The position numbers and the translations under genes were made by a program. From positions 186,001-250,000 of the forward strand of contig NZ_OKQO01000006.1 in the NCBI RefSeq assembly GCF_900289145.1: a stretch of DNA of 64,000 nt. The letters are read 5' to 3'. This stretch comes from Neobittarella massiliensis (ex Bilen et al. 2018) (GTDB lineage Bacteria; Bacillota; Clostridia; Oscillospirales; Ruminococcaceae). Shown here piece after piece: positions 1 to 7,637 of this stretch (position 1 is the first letter of the stretch; the number at the start of each line of letters is the position of its first letter). The notes under the pieces were generated by a model. That model made no database searches and was not told where the DNA came from. It saw only the letters and a program-made list of their open reading frames with translations.

Positions 1-33
1 CGTGCCCAAAAAGCCGTCCAAAAACTAGCGTAG
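1..33 (+). CDS. 3' end of a CDS entering from outside the window
   Basis: Frame 1 reads ten sense codons (RAQKAVQKLA) and then TAG at 31-33. An intrinsic terminator follows immediately at 44-71, which is what the end of a plus-strand gene would look like. The product cannot be identified from ten residues. Confidence 0.45.
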   Translation, partial: RAQKAVQKLA

Positions 34-43
34 CACCGCTTGG

Positions 44-71
44 GGACTGCTGTGTCGGCAGTCCTCTTTTT
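44..71 (+). terminator. intrinsic terminator after the window-edge gene
   Basis: Stem GGACTGC (44-50) pairs with GCAGTCC (58-64) across a 7-nt loop and is followed by TCTTTTTT. It separates the upstream gene from recQ. Confidence 0.75.
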
Positions 72-188
72 TGGCAGAATTGTATATATCGCCAAAAATA
101 ATACGATAAGTAATAAAAATCCACCTATATACCCGCATACAGCAGAGAGACAGCCCGCCGCACGGGCCTAAAAAAGAGGAGCAGACCA

Positions 189-2033
189 TTGGAACAGGCA
201 GATATGCAGCAGGCCAAACAGCTGCTTGGCCGCTACTACGGCTACACAGATTTTCGCCAGGGGCAACAGGAGACGGTGGCCGCGGCCCTGGCCGGCCGCG
301 ACGTGCTGGCCATCATGCCCACCGGGGCAGGCAAATCTATTTGTTATCAGCTGCCGGCGCTGGTGCGGCCGGGTATCGCGCTGGTGGTCAGCCCGCTCAT
401 CTCGCTGATGAAAGACCAGGTGGGGGCGCTGGTGCAGATGGGGGTGCGGGCCGCCTACCTAAACAGCTCCCTGAGCTGGCCCCAGTATCTGCGGGCGCTG
501 CAAAATGCCCGCGACGGGGTGTATAAGATCATCTATGTGGCGCCGGAGCGGCTGCTCGCCCCCGATTTTTTGGACTTTGCCAGCGCGGCGAACATATCGC
601 TGCTGGCCGTCGACGAGGCCCACTGCGTATCCCAGTGGGGCCACGATTTCCGCCCCAGCTACCTGCAGATCCCCCAGTTTTTGCAGCAGCTGCCCCACCG
701 GCCGCCGGTGGCCGCCTTTACCGCCACCGCCACCGATACGGTGCGCCGCGATATCCTGGAGATACTCGACCTGCAAGACCCCTATACCATCATCACCGGC
801 TTTGACCGCGAAAACCTCTATTTTGGGGTCGAGCAGCCCCGCGACCGGTTGGGCTGGGTGCAGCACTACGCGGCCCAAAATGCCGATAAGTGCGGTATCA
901 TCTACTGTTCTACCCGCAAAAATGTCGAGCAGGTGTGCGCCGCGCTGGTGGCCGCCGGGGTCCCCGCCACCCGTTACCACGCCGGGCTCGAGCCGCAGGA
1001 GCGCCGCCAGAACCAGGAGGACTTTCTCTTCGATAAATGCCGGGTCATGGTGGCCACCAACGCCTTCGGCATGGGTATCGACAAGTCCAACGTGGGCTAT
1101 GTGCTGCACTACAACATGCCCAAAGATATGGAGAGCTACTACCAGGAGGCCGGCCGTGCCGGCCGCGACGGCACCCCCGCCCAGTGTATCCTGCTCTACA
1201 GCCCGCAAGACCTGCGCACCAATCAGTTCCTCATCGAAAACAGCCAGGAGGAGAGCGAACTGGCCGAGAAAGACCCGCAGCTGGCGCAGGAACTGCGGCT
1301 GCGCGCCTACCAGAAGTTGCGCCAGATGGAGCGCTACTGCACCGGCACCAACTGCCTGCGACAGACGATCCTGGCCTATTTTGGCCAGCAGGCGCCGCCC
1401 AGCTGTGGCGGCTGCTCGGTCTGCCTGGGCGACTACCGCACCGAGGATATCACCGATCTGGCCCGCCAGGTACTGCTGTGTGTACAGAGCGTGGGCGGGC
1501 GCTTTGGGGCCGGGGTGGTATCCGACATCCTCCACGGCAGCCAGAGCAGCCGTGTACAGCAGTTTTCACTCGAGGATAACCCCCATTTCGGCGCGCTCGC
1601 AGCATACAGCTTGGCCACCATCAAAGAGCGCATCGGCCAGTTGGTCAGTCAGGGGGTGCTGCAGGTCACCCCGGGCCAATACCCGCTGCTGCGGTTTGGC
1701 CCGGGGGCCCGGCCGGTACTGGAGGACGGTCAGCAGGTATTGGTAAAGACCCGGCAAAAGACCCGTGAGGCCACCCGCCGCGCCGCCGACAGCGGCGATT
1801 ACGACATGCAGCTGTTCGAGCGGCTGCGCGCGCTGCGGCAAAAACTGGCCCGCCAGCAGAGCGTGCCGGCCTACGTAGTGTTCACCGATGCCACCCTGCG
1901 CGGTCTGGCGGCAGCCAAGCCCCACACCGAGCAGGAGATGCTGGCGGTCTCCGGTGTGGGCGAGGCCAAGGTCCGCCGGTATGGCCAGGCATTTTTAGAG
2001 GAGATCACCACTTACACAGACGAGCAACAATAA
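189..2033 (+). CDS. recQ: ATP-dependent DNA helicase RecQ
   Basis: RecQ-family 3'-5' helicase acting in recombination and replication-fork repair. The 614-residue protein carries Walker A (MPTGAGKS, K49), the DEAH box at about 142-145 followed by the RecQ-specific CVSQWGHDFRPSY segment, the helicase C domain with TNAFGMGIDKSNV and QEAGRAGRDG, a Cys-rich zinc site (CTGTNC...CGGCSVC, about 380-415), an RQC winged helix and a C-terminal HRDC domain (about 535-610). Length and domain order are those of full-length bacterial RecQ. The start is a TTG at 189, eight bases after AGAGGA (175-180). An internal ATG lacks such a site. It is monocistronic, flanked by terminators. Confidence 0.96.
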   Translation: MEQADMQQAKQLLGRYYGYTDFRQGQQETVAAALAGRDVLAIMPTGAGKSICYQLPALVRPGIALVVSPLISLMKDQVGALVQMGVRAAYLNSSLSWPQYLRALQNARDGVYKIIYVAPERLLAPDFLDFASAANISLLAVDEAHCVSQWGHDFRPSYLQIPQFLQQLPHRPPVAAFTATATDTVRRDILEILDLQDPYTIITGFDRENLYFGVEQPRDRLGWVQHYAAQNADKCGIIYCSTRKNVEQVCAALVAAGVPATRYHAGLEPQERRQNQEDFLFDKCRVMVATNAFGMGIDKSNVGYVLHYNMPKDMESYYQEAGRAGRDGTPAQCILLYSPQDLRTNQFLIENSQEESELAEKDPQLAQELRLRAYQKLRQMERYCTGTNCLRQTILAYFGQQAPPSCGGCSVCLGDYRTEDITDLARQVLLCVQSVGGRFGAGVVSDILHGSQSSRVQQFSLEDNPHFGALAAYSLATIKERIGQLVSQGVLQVTPGQYPLLRFGPGARPVLEDGQQVLVKTRQKTREATRRAADSGDYDMQLFERLRALRQKLARQQSVPAYVVFTDATLRGLAAAKPHTEQEMLAVSGVGEAKVRRYGQAFLEEITTYTDEQQ

Positions 2034-2036
2034 AAA

Positions 2037-2068
2037 AGAGCGGCGCATTGGCGCCGCTCTCGTATTTT
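2037..2068 (+). terminator. recQ terminator
   Basis: Perfect 10-bp stem AGAGCGGCGC (2037-2046) / GCGCCGCTCT (2051-2060) with an ATTG loop, then CGTATTTT. It starts four bases after the recQ stop codon. Confidence 0.85.
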
Positions 2069-2226
2069 AGGGGCATCTGCCGGTGTGTGTGGCCCCCGCC
2101 TGTATGGGCCAAAGGTGTCCGCTTGCCCCCTGCTCTGGCTGTCGCGGCAGGTGGTATCAGGCCAAAAACAGCCCGCCGCACGCCTCTCTAGGCAGCGGAT
2201 GATCAAAGCGGCGCTTCCCCACCCGC

Positions 2227-2264
2227 AAAAAAGAGAGCACAACACAGTGCTCTCTTTTTTATTT
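2227..2264 (-). terminator. terminator of the first BtpA-family gene
   Basis: Stem AAAAAAGAGAGCAC (2227-2240) / GTGCTCTCTTTTTT (2247-2260) with loop AACACA. The A/T flanks make it usable in both directions, but it lies just beyond the minus-strand gene that ends at 2287. The 2069-2226 gap between recQ and this site holds nothing I can recognise. Confidence 0.85.
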
Positions 2265-2286
2265 CACCAGCTCTTGCCCGGCAGCG

Positions 2287-3078
2287 CTACAGCTGCACGC
2301 GCTCCATAAAGGCCTTTACCCGGGCCGGGTCGATCTGTTTGAACACGTCGCCGTCGTACTTAAAGCTCGAGCCCACGATCGCGCCGTCGGCAATGGCCAA
2401 AAAGTCGCCCGCGTTGTCGGCGTTGATACCGCTGCCGAGCAGCACCGGCACGCTGCCGCTGTTCTGTTTAAACTCCTCCACCTGCTCCAGGGTGGGGTTC
2501 TGGCCGGTCACCACCCCGGTCACGATCAGGGCGTCGGCGCCTTCCTCAATGGCGGCGTGGATGTTGTCTTTTATGGCCGAAGGCACCAGCGGCTCGGTGT
2601 GCTTGGTGTTGATATCGCAAAACAGCAGCGTATCGGCGGGGTAGCGGCCCTTCTCGCGCATCAGCACCGGCGCGGCCGGATAGGTGATACCGTGGGTGCC
2701 CACCCGGGTCTCTACAAAGGCCTCGACCCGAATAAAGTCGCCGCCGGTGGCGTAAGCCATGGCCCACTCCTCTTTGGCGCAGTTGAACTGCACGTTGATC
2801 CCCAGGGGCATATCGGTCTTTTCACGCAGCCGGGCCGCAATAGAGGTCATCGATGCCAAGGTGATAAAGTCGTTGTCGGTGCCGTACGGCACGTCGCCAA
2901 AATTCTCGATGATGGCCGCGCTCACGCCGGCTCTCTGCAGGTTCTCCAGGTCCTCTACCGCCGCCCTGTACACCGCGTCCAGGTCGCCGCCGTAGCGGGG
3001 CGAACCGGGCAGGGGCTGCAGGTGGACCATGCCGATAATGGCTTTTTTGCCGCCGAACAAATCGCTGAATGTGCGCAT
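2287..3078 (-). CDS. BtpA/SgcQ-family protein (paralogue 1)
   Basis: 263-residue TIM-barrel-like protein of the BtpA/SgcQ family. Recognisable family features are the N-terminal KKAIIGMVHLQPLPGSP, the G(V)SAAIIENFGDVPYG segment, central GVQFN-like GINVQFNC, ADALIVTGVVTGQNP and the C-terminal LLGSGINADNAGDFLAIADGAIVGSSFK phosphate-binding-type loop. BtpA was named for a role in photosystem I biogenesis in cyanobacteria. SgcQ belongs to a sugar-utilisation operon in enterobacteria, and the activity in heterotrophs is not settled. The start ATG follows GGAGAG. It diverges from the M24 genes across a two-promoter region. A second, shorter paralogue lies at 7638-8381. Confidence 0.88.
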   Translation of the reverse strand: MRTFSDLFGGKKAIIGMVHLQPLPGSPRYGGDLDAVYRAAVEDLENLQRAGVSAAIIENFGDVPYGTDNDFITLASMTSIAARLREKTDMPLGINVQFNCAKEEWAMAYATGGDFIRVEAFVETRVGTHGITYPAAPVLMREKGRYPADTLLFCDINTKHTEPLVPSAIKDNIHAAIEEGADALIVTGVVTGQNPTLEQVEEFKQNSGSVPVLLGSGINADNAGDFLAIADGAIVGSSFKYDGDVFKQIDPARVKAFMERVQL

Positions 3079-3138
3079 AGATGCTCTCTCCTTCTATCTG
3101 GCTGTGCTGTATTTTTTTGCAGTCATAAAACCGTTTTC

Positions 3139-3167
3139 AGTGTAGCATTTTTATGGAATGGTTGCAA
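3139..3167 (-). promoter_or_regulatory. sigma-A-type promoter of BtpA paralogue 1
   Basis: On the minus strand TTGCAA (3162-3167), 17 bp, TACACT (3139-3144). Divergent to the M24 promoter. Confidence 0.65.
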
Positions 3168-3181
3168 TTCTTTTTGCGGAT

Positions 3182-3210
3182 TTATTGATTATTTGTGCGA
3201 AGTGTAATAT
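3182..3210 (+). promoter_or_regulatory. promoter of the M24 gene pair
   Basis: TTATTG (3182-3187), 17 bp, TAATAT (3205-3210), followed by a short leader with GAGGTGG (3226-3232) before the ATG at 3237. The -35 box is imperfect. Confidence 0.5.
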
Positions 3211-3236
3211 GATGAAACGAGAAGTGAGGTGGTATA

Positions 3237-3959
3237 ATGAGCGCGCAAACTGGTAGCGAGGTGGTGCTCGCCCACTGTAAACAGGCGCAGGCGATCGCCC
3301 GCCGCGCCTTTGCCCGGGTGCGGGCCGAGATCGTCCCCGGCATGACCGAGCGCGAGATCAAAAAACGGGTGGAGATGTACCTCATCGACGAGGGGGCCCA
3401 CTCCTTTTGGCGCTATGGTATCGGCGCCACCGTCCATGTGGGGCCGCGCACACTGCAGTCCGCCTCCACCCGGCAGTACGCCGTCACCGACACTCCGGTG
3501 GGCGCCGACGACTGCGTGGTGATGGATCTGGCCCCGGCTGTACACTGGCAGTGGGGCGACTTTGCCCGCACCGTATTTTTGCAGGGGGGCCAGGTGGTCA
3601 CCGACTATAGCCGCCTGCGCGGCGAGCTGGCCGCCGGTATCGCCGAGGAACTGCACCTGCACCAGGTACTGCTGCACACCGCGCGGCCGCAAATGACCTT
3701 CAGCCAGCTGTTTTCGGTGCTCAGCCGCCAGATCAAAGACGACGGCTTTCAAAATCTCGACTTTGCCGGCAACCTGGGGCACTCGGTAGAGCGCGACGAG
3801 AAAAAGCGCCGCTTTTTGCTGCCCGACTGCCACCAGCGCCTGTGCGACTGCGCCGCCTTTACTTTCGAGCCCCACATTGCCCGTGCGAATGCGCCCACCC
3901 GCGGCTTTAAGCGGGAGAACATCTACTACTTTACAGACGACACACTGGAGGTGCTTTGA
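3237..3959 (+). CDS. M24-family metallopeptidase-fold protein, copy 1
   Basis: 240-residue protein with the 'pita-bread' aminopeptidase/creatinase catalytic domain only; the N-terminal creatinase domain of Xaa-Pro dipeptidases is missing. All five expected metal ligands are visible: D97 (MDLAP), D108 (GDFART), H182 (NLGHSVE), E211 (FEPHI) and E227 (KRENIYYF). This predicts a dinuclear metal enzyme, probably a cytoplasmic Xaa-Pro-type peptidase or related C-N hydrolase; the substrate cannot be read. Its stop overlaps the ATG of a homologous second copy (TGATG), so the two are translationally coupled and may form a heteromer. Confidence 0.88.
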   Translation: MSAQTGSEVVLAHCKQAQAIARRAFARVRAEIVPGMTEREIKKRVEMYLIDEGAHSFWRYGIGATVHVGPRTLQSASTRQYAVTDTPVGADDCVVMDLAPAVHWQWGDFARTVFLQGGQVVTDYSRLRGELAAGIAEELHLHQVLLHTARPQMTFSQLFSVLSRQIKDDGFQNLDFAGNLGHSVERDEKKRRFLLPDCHQRLCDCAAFTFEPHIARANAPTRGFKRENIYYFTDDTLEVL

Positions 3960-4663
3960 TGAAAAATTTTCAGGAGTACACGGCGGCACAGAACATGGCC
4001 CGTCAGGCCATTGACCGCCTCAAGCAGGAGATCCGCCCCGGCATGACCGAGCGCGAGATCAAAAAGCTGGCCGAGATCTACCTCATCGAGAACGGCTCCA
4101 CCTCGTTTTGGTACCACGGTATCGGCGCGCTCATCCACGTGGGCGAGCGCTCGCTGGTCAGTCAGGGCGGCCGCGAGTACCGGGTCAGCGATACTGCCGT
4201 CAAAGAAAACGATGTCATCACTCTTGATTTAGCCCCCACCCTCAACACCTGCTGGGGCGATTTTGCCCGCACCATCTTCGTCGAAGATGGCCTGCCGGTG
4301 CAAAATTATGCCGACCTCAAACAACCCGACCACCAGCGCGGCATCGAGGCAGAGCTCAAGCTCCACCACTACCTCATGGAGACGGTCACCCCCGACACCA
4401 CCTTCGAGGAGCTGTTTGCCAACGCCAACGCCCTGATTATTGCCCTGGGCTTTGAAAACCTCGACTACGCCAACAATCTCGGCCACTCGGTCGAGATCCT
4501 GCAGCAGGACCGGGTGTATATCGAAAAAGGCAACGCGCACAAGCTCAGTGAGTATGTGGGTTTCACTTTCGAGCCCCACATCAGCTGCCCCGGCACCGGT
4601 TTCGGCGTCAAGCGCGAAAATATCTACTACTTCGGCGACGACGGCAAGCTCTGCGAGCTCTAG
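3959..4663 (+). CDS. M24-family metallopeptidase-fold protein, copy 2
   Basis: 234-residue tandem homologue of the preceding protein, sharing PGMTEREIKK, the SFW-x-x-GIGA segment, DLAP, WGDFART, NLGHSVE, FTFEPHI and KRENIYYF. Predicted metal ligands are D90, D101, H176, E205 and E220, all present, so both copies look catalytically competent. The ATG at 3959 overlaps the upstream stop and has GGAGGTG five bases before it. A TTG three bases earlier is less likely. The pair probably arose by local duplication; divergence outside the catalytic motifs is considerable, so they may have distinct specificities. Confidence 0.88.
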   Translation: MKNFQEYTAAQNMARQAIDRLKQEIRPGMTEREIKKLAEIYLIENGSTSFWYHGIGALIHVGERSLVSQGGREYRVSDTAVKENDVITLDLAPTLNTCWGDFARTIFVEDGLPVQNYADLKQPDHQRGIEAELKLHHYLMETVTPDTTFEELFANANALIIALGFENLDYANNLGHSVEILQQDRVYIEKGNAHKLSEYVGFTFEPHISCPGTGFGVKRENIYYFGDDGKLCEL

Positions 4664-4740
4664 ATCGCCGCGCCCATAACCCCTCATGCCCCCCAGCTAC
4701 ATAGCCGGCGGCCCCGCCGCCAGAAAGAGAGGCCCCATCT

Positions 4741-5235
4741 ATGTCTGTTATCGATACTCGGCGCAGCATCCGCAAGTATACCGCCCAGTCGGTCGCCAAA
4801 CACACCATCGAGCAGCTCATCGCCGCCGCCTGCCTGGCCCCCTCGGCCAGAAACCAGCAGCCGTGGGATTTCCTGGTGGTCACCGACCGCCAAAAGCTCG
4901 ATGCGATCCCCACCGTGCAGCACTCCTGCGCCTTTATCAGCCAGGCTCCGGCGGCGGTCATCGTCTGCGGTGACCGCCACAAAAACGAGCGCTTTTGGCC
5001 GGTAGACTGCGCCGCCGCCACCGAAAATCTGCTGCTCAAAGCCGCCGAGCTGGGTCTGGGCAGCTGCTGGTGCGCCATCTATCCCCTGGAACAGGAGATG
5101 GCCGGCTTTAAACGGCTGTTCGGCCTGCCCGATCAGGTCGAGGCCTTTTCTCTCATCGTGCTGGGCTACCCGGCCGAAGAAAAACCGCAGCCCGACCGCG
5201 ACCCTGCCGGCCACACCCACTGGGAGCAGTGGTAG
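4741..5235 (+). CDS. nitroreductase-family flavoprotein
   Basis: 164-residue FMN-dependent NAD(P)H oxidoreductase-type protein. N-terminal RRSIRKYTAQSV and the SARNQQPWDFLVV segment (about 36-50) are the FMN-binding hallmarks, and the C-terminal GLGSCWCAIYP and FSLIVLGYPAEE segments complete the fold. Short nitroreductases of this length work as homodimers; the physiological substrate is unknown. The start ATG follows AGAAAGAGAGG. It sits 77 bases after the M24 pair and is probably co-transcribed with it. Confidence 0.9.
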   Translation: MSVIDTRRSIRKYTAQSVAKHTIEQLIAAACLAPSARNQQPWDFLVVTDRQKLDAIPTVQHSCAFISQAPAAVIVCGDRHKNERFWPVDCAAATENLLLKAAELGLGSCWCAIYPLEQEMAGFKRLFGLPDQVEAFSLIVLGYPAEEKPQPDRDPAGHTHWEQW

Positions 5236-5267
5236 CGCCGGCTGCCACACTGCCCTGTTAGCAAGAT

Positions 5268-5292
5268 AAACCGCATATCCATGCGGTTTCAT
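5268..5292 (+). terminator. weak terminator-like hairpin after the nitroreductase gene
   Basis: AAACCGCAT (5268-5276) / ATGCGGTTT (5281-5289), four-base loop, only three T residues at the end. Probably a partial terminator. Confidence 0.45.
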
Positions 5293-5307
5293 GCTGCCGC
5301 GAAGCGA

Positions 5308-5336
5308 TTGACAGCGGCGCTCAAAACCGGTACACT
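5308..5336 (+). promoter_or_regulatory. promoter of the nucleoside hydrolase gene
   Basis: TTGACA (5308-5313), 17 bp, TACACT (5331-5336). The downstream leader contains a hairpin GGGCCGCC (5352-5359) / GGCGGCCC (5374-5381). Confidence 0.75.
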
Positions 5337-5346
5337 ACACAGTGTA
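5331..5346. promoter_or_regulatory. inverted repeat overlapping the -10 box (candidate operator)
   Basis: TACACT-ACAC-AGTGTA is a perfect 6-bp inverted repeat with a 4-bp spacer that includes the -10 box, so a bound repressor would block initiation. No regulator is adjacent. Confidence 0.45.
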
Positions 5347-5422
5347 AAGACGGGCCGCCAGGCGCAACTGCCCGGCGGCCCCGCCCATCTAGCCACCACA
5401 CCGATTTTTGGAGGAACTGTTT

Positions 5423-6394
5423 ATGGAGAAGAGACCTGTCATCATCGACTGCGACACCGGTACCGACGACGCGATCGCTCTGGTAGCGGCACTCAACTGC
5501 GACGCACTGGACGTGCGGGCCATCACCTGCGTTTCCGGCAATGTAGACCTGTGCTACACTGCCCCCAACACCCTCAACCTCTGCCGCATGCTGGGTTTCG
5601 ACGTAAAGGTGGCTCAGGGCTCGCCCAAACCCATCTGCCGCGACCTAAACGATATCCGCCTGGTCGGAAACGAGGACGAAGGGACCATCTCCACCCACGG
5701 CCAGACCGGTATGGGCAACGTCACGCTGCCCCAGTGTGGCGGCGACTTCTACGAGAAAAATGCTGTCGAGACCATCTACGAGGAGGCGCTGGCCTGCGGC
5801 GGCAAGCTCGAGCTCATCGCCGTCGGCCCTATGACCAACGTGGCGCTGGCCCTGCTGTGCCACCCCGACTTAAAAGACCTCATCGCCCATATTTGGTTCA
5901 TGGGCGGCGCAGCCTACGGCGGCAACACCACCGCCGTGGCCGAGTTTAACATCCTCTGCGACCCCGAGGCCGCGCACCTGGTCATGCAGAGCGGCATCGA
6001 TATGACCATGGTCGGCCTCGACGTCACCGAGAAGGCGGCCGTACCCGACGCCGCCTGCGACGAGATCCGGGCCATCGGCACCAAAGACGCCACCGTGGTC
6101 GCCGATATCCTCGACTTTATGCGCATGCGCCGCGACGAGTACGGCGGCGAGGACACGCTCATGCACGACGCGCTGGCGGTGGCCGCCGCCTGTGTGCCCG
6201 GGGTGGTAAAGACGAGCCGCTACTTCGTCGATACCGAGTGTGCCGGCACCTACACCTTTGGCCACACCTTTGTCGCCAAAGACGACCGTTTTGGCAAATT
6301 TACGCCCAACTGCAACGTGGCCGAAGAAGTCGATATGGATATCTTCCTCGGCTGGCTCAGATCCTGCATCCAAAACAGCAAAAAACGCGCCTAG
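5423..6394 (+). CDS. nucleoside hydrolase, IunH family (copy 1)
   Basis: 323-residue ribonucleoside N-ribohydrolase-type enzyme, splitting nucleosides into base plus ribose for salvage. The N-terminal Ca2+/ribose site DCDTGTDDA (D9, D11, D15, D16) is intact, and MHDALAVAAA near residue 240 supplies the His/Asp pair. ITCVSGNVDLC and LELIAVGPMTNVALAL are further family segments. A TTG 15 bases upstream is in frame, but the GGAG it would translate is the ribosome binding site for the ATG at 5423, which is therefore the start. It has its own promoter, with OCD-family and BtpA-family genes following. Confidence 0.93.
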   Translation: MEKRPVIIDCDTGTDDAIALVAALNCDALDVRAITCVSGNVDLCYTAPNTLNLCRMLGFDVKVAQGSPKPICRDLNDIRLVGNEDEGTISTHGQTGMGNVTLPQCGGDFYEKNAVETIYEEALACGGKLELIAVGPMTNVALALLCHPDLKDLIAHIWFMGGAAYGGNTTAVAEFNILCDPEAAHLVMQSGIDMTMVGLDVTEKAAVPDAACDEIRAIGTKDATVVADILDFMRMRRDEYGGEDTLMHDALAVAAACVPGVVKTSRYFVDTECAGTYTFGHTFVAKDDRFGKFTPNCNVAEEVDMDIFLGWLRSCIQNSKKRA

Positions 6395-6410
6395 ACCGCG
6401 TATCACGCCA

Positions 6411-6441
6411 CAGCTGGGGGCCTGCCGTCCCCGGCTGTTTT
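6411..6441 (+). terminator. terminator-like hairpin between the nucleoside hydrolase and OCD genes
   Basis: CAGC-T-GGGG (6411-6419) pairs with CCCC-G-GCTG (6429-6437), followed by TTTT. With only four T residues it may attenuate but not block read-through into the next gene. Confidence 0.4.
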
Positions 6442-6471
6442 GGCCTAAAAACAGAGAGGGGCAAACGAGCG

Positions 6472-7455
6472 ATGGAAAAGGTGACCCGTATACTCAGAGA
6501 GAGCGACGTGGCAGAGCTGCTGGATATGCAGCAGTGTATCGACGTCATGGACCGCACGCTGCGCGAGGTATGGGCCGGGCAAACGGTCAACCTCCAGCGG
6601 GATATGATCCCCCAACCGGCGGGCAACATGTTCGCCATCATGGGCTCCAGTCTCACCGCCCAGCAGCGGGCCGGCTGCAAAGTGATCGTGTTCCCCGGCC
6701 AGCAGGCCAAAATGGCCGGCAGCAGTCAGGGCATCATTCCCATTTTCGACACCCAGACCGGCCGTCTGCTGGCCATCGTCGACGGCGAAGGGGTCACCGG
6801 GGTGCGCACCGCCGCCACCAGTGCTGCCGCCACCCGGGCGCTGGCCCGTGAAGACGCCCAAACGTTGGCCATTTTGGGGGCCGGGCGCATCGGCCGGCTG
6901 CACGTGCAGGCCATCTGTGCGGTGCGCGCCATCAAAAAGCTCTATGTGTGGGATATTGCCGAGGCGGCCACCGCCGGCTGCTGCGACTGGGCGCAAAAAG
7001 AGTTTGGCCTCGAGACGGTGCGCTGCCAAACGGCCCAGCAGGCGGTGGCCGACGCCGATATCATCTGCACCGTCACCCAGGCCAGCGAGCCGGTGGTGCG
7101 GGGCGAATGGCTTAAGCCGGGCGCCCACATAAACGCCGTGGGCGCCTGCGCCCCTCAGGTGCGGGAGGTGGATACCGCCACCATCCAGCGGTCCAGCGTG
7201 TTCGTCGACTGGGCCGAGGCCGCACTGCGCGACACCGGCGACCTGGTGCTGCCCATCAGGGAAGGAGCCTTCACTCCCGACAGCCTGGCCGGCGAGATCG
7301 GCGCTGTGCTGGCCGGCCAACTGCCCGGCCGCCGCAGCCGGGACGAGATCACTTTGTTCGAGTCGGTGGGTATCGCCGTCGAAGACCTGGCCGCCGCCCA
7401 GCTGGTGTACGAGCGGGCCCAGCAGCAAAACAGGGGCGCGCTCTTTACCTGGTGA
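6472..7455 (+). CDS. ornithine cyclodeaminase / mu-crystallin family dehydrogenase
   Basis: 327-residue NAD(P)-dependent protein of the OCD/mu-crystallin family, which includes ornithine cyclodeaminase, alanine dehydrogenase and ketimine reductases. Visible are the substrate-binding N-terminal half with VDGEGVTGVRTAATSAAATR, the Rossmann motif AILGAGRIGRLH (about 138-149), the ADIICTVT segment and GAHINAVGACAPQVREVD. The family motifs do not decide between amino acid substrates. The start is the ATG at 6472 after AGAGAGGGG; upstream in-frame codons overlap the previous gene. It lies about 77 bases downstream of the nucleoside hydrolase. Confidence 0.9.
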   Translation: MEKVTRILRESDVAELLDMQQCIDVMDRTLREVWAGQTVNLQRDMIPQPAGNMFAIMGSSLTAQQRAGCKVIVFPGQQAKMAGSSQGIIPIFDTQTGRLLAIVDGEGVTGVRTAATSAAATRALAREDAQTLAILGAGRIGRLHVQAICAVRAIKKLYVWDIAEAATAGCCDWAQKEFGLETVRCQTAQQAVADADIICTVTQASEPVVRGEWLKPGAHINAVGACAPQVREVDTATIQRSSVFVDWAEAALRDTGDLVLPIREGAFTPDSLAGEIGAVLAGQLPGRRSRDEITLFESVGIAVEDLAAAQLVYERAQQQNRGALFTW

Positions 7456-7479
7456 CTTTCCGCGCGCTCCACCAAACTA

Positions 7480-7515
7480 AAAAGAGGACCGCACTTTAAG
7501 TGCGGTCCTCTTTTG
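7480..7515 (+). terminator. terminator of the OCD-family gene
   Basis: AAAGAGGACCGCACT / AGTGCGGTCCTCTTT around a TTA loop, perfect 15-bp stem ending in TTTT. Confidence 0.9.
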
Positions 7516-7580
7516 TCACAGCAAGCGGAGCGATCCCACCCGCGGCCCCGGCCACTGTGCCCGCCGATCTGTCCACATAA

Positions 7581-7617
7581 AAAGGGGCGGCCCGCCATGT
7601 GCGGGCCGCCCCTTTTT
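7581..7617 (-). terminator. bidirectional terminator, end of BtpA paralogue 2
   Basis: AAAGGGGCGGCCCGC (7581-7595) / GCGGGCCGCCCCTTTT (7601-7616). Just beyond the minus-strand gene that ends at 7638. Confidence 0.88.
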
Positions 7618-7637
7618 ACCTGCGGGTGGGCAAAAGA

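Noticed and set aside
459-1535. Long open frame on the minus strand within recQ
   Set aside because: Antisense to a well-supported gene; arises from GC-rich codon bias, no ribosome binding site or family motif.
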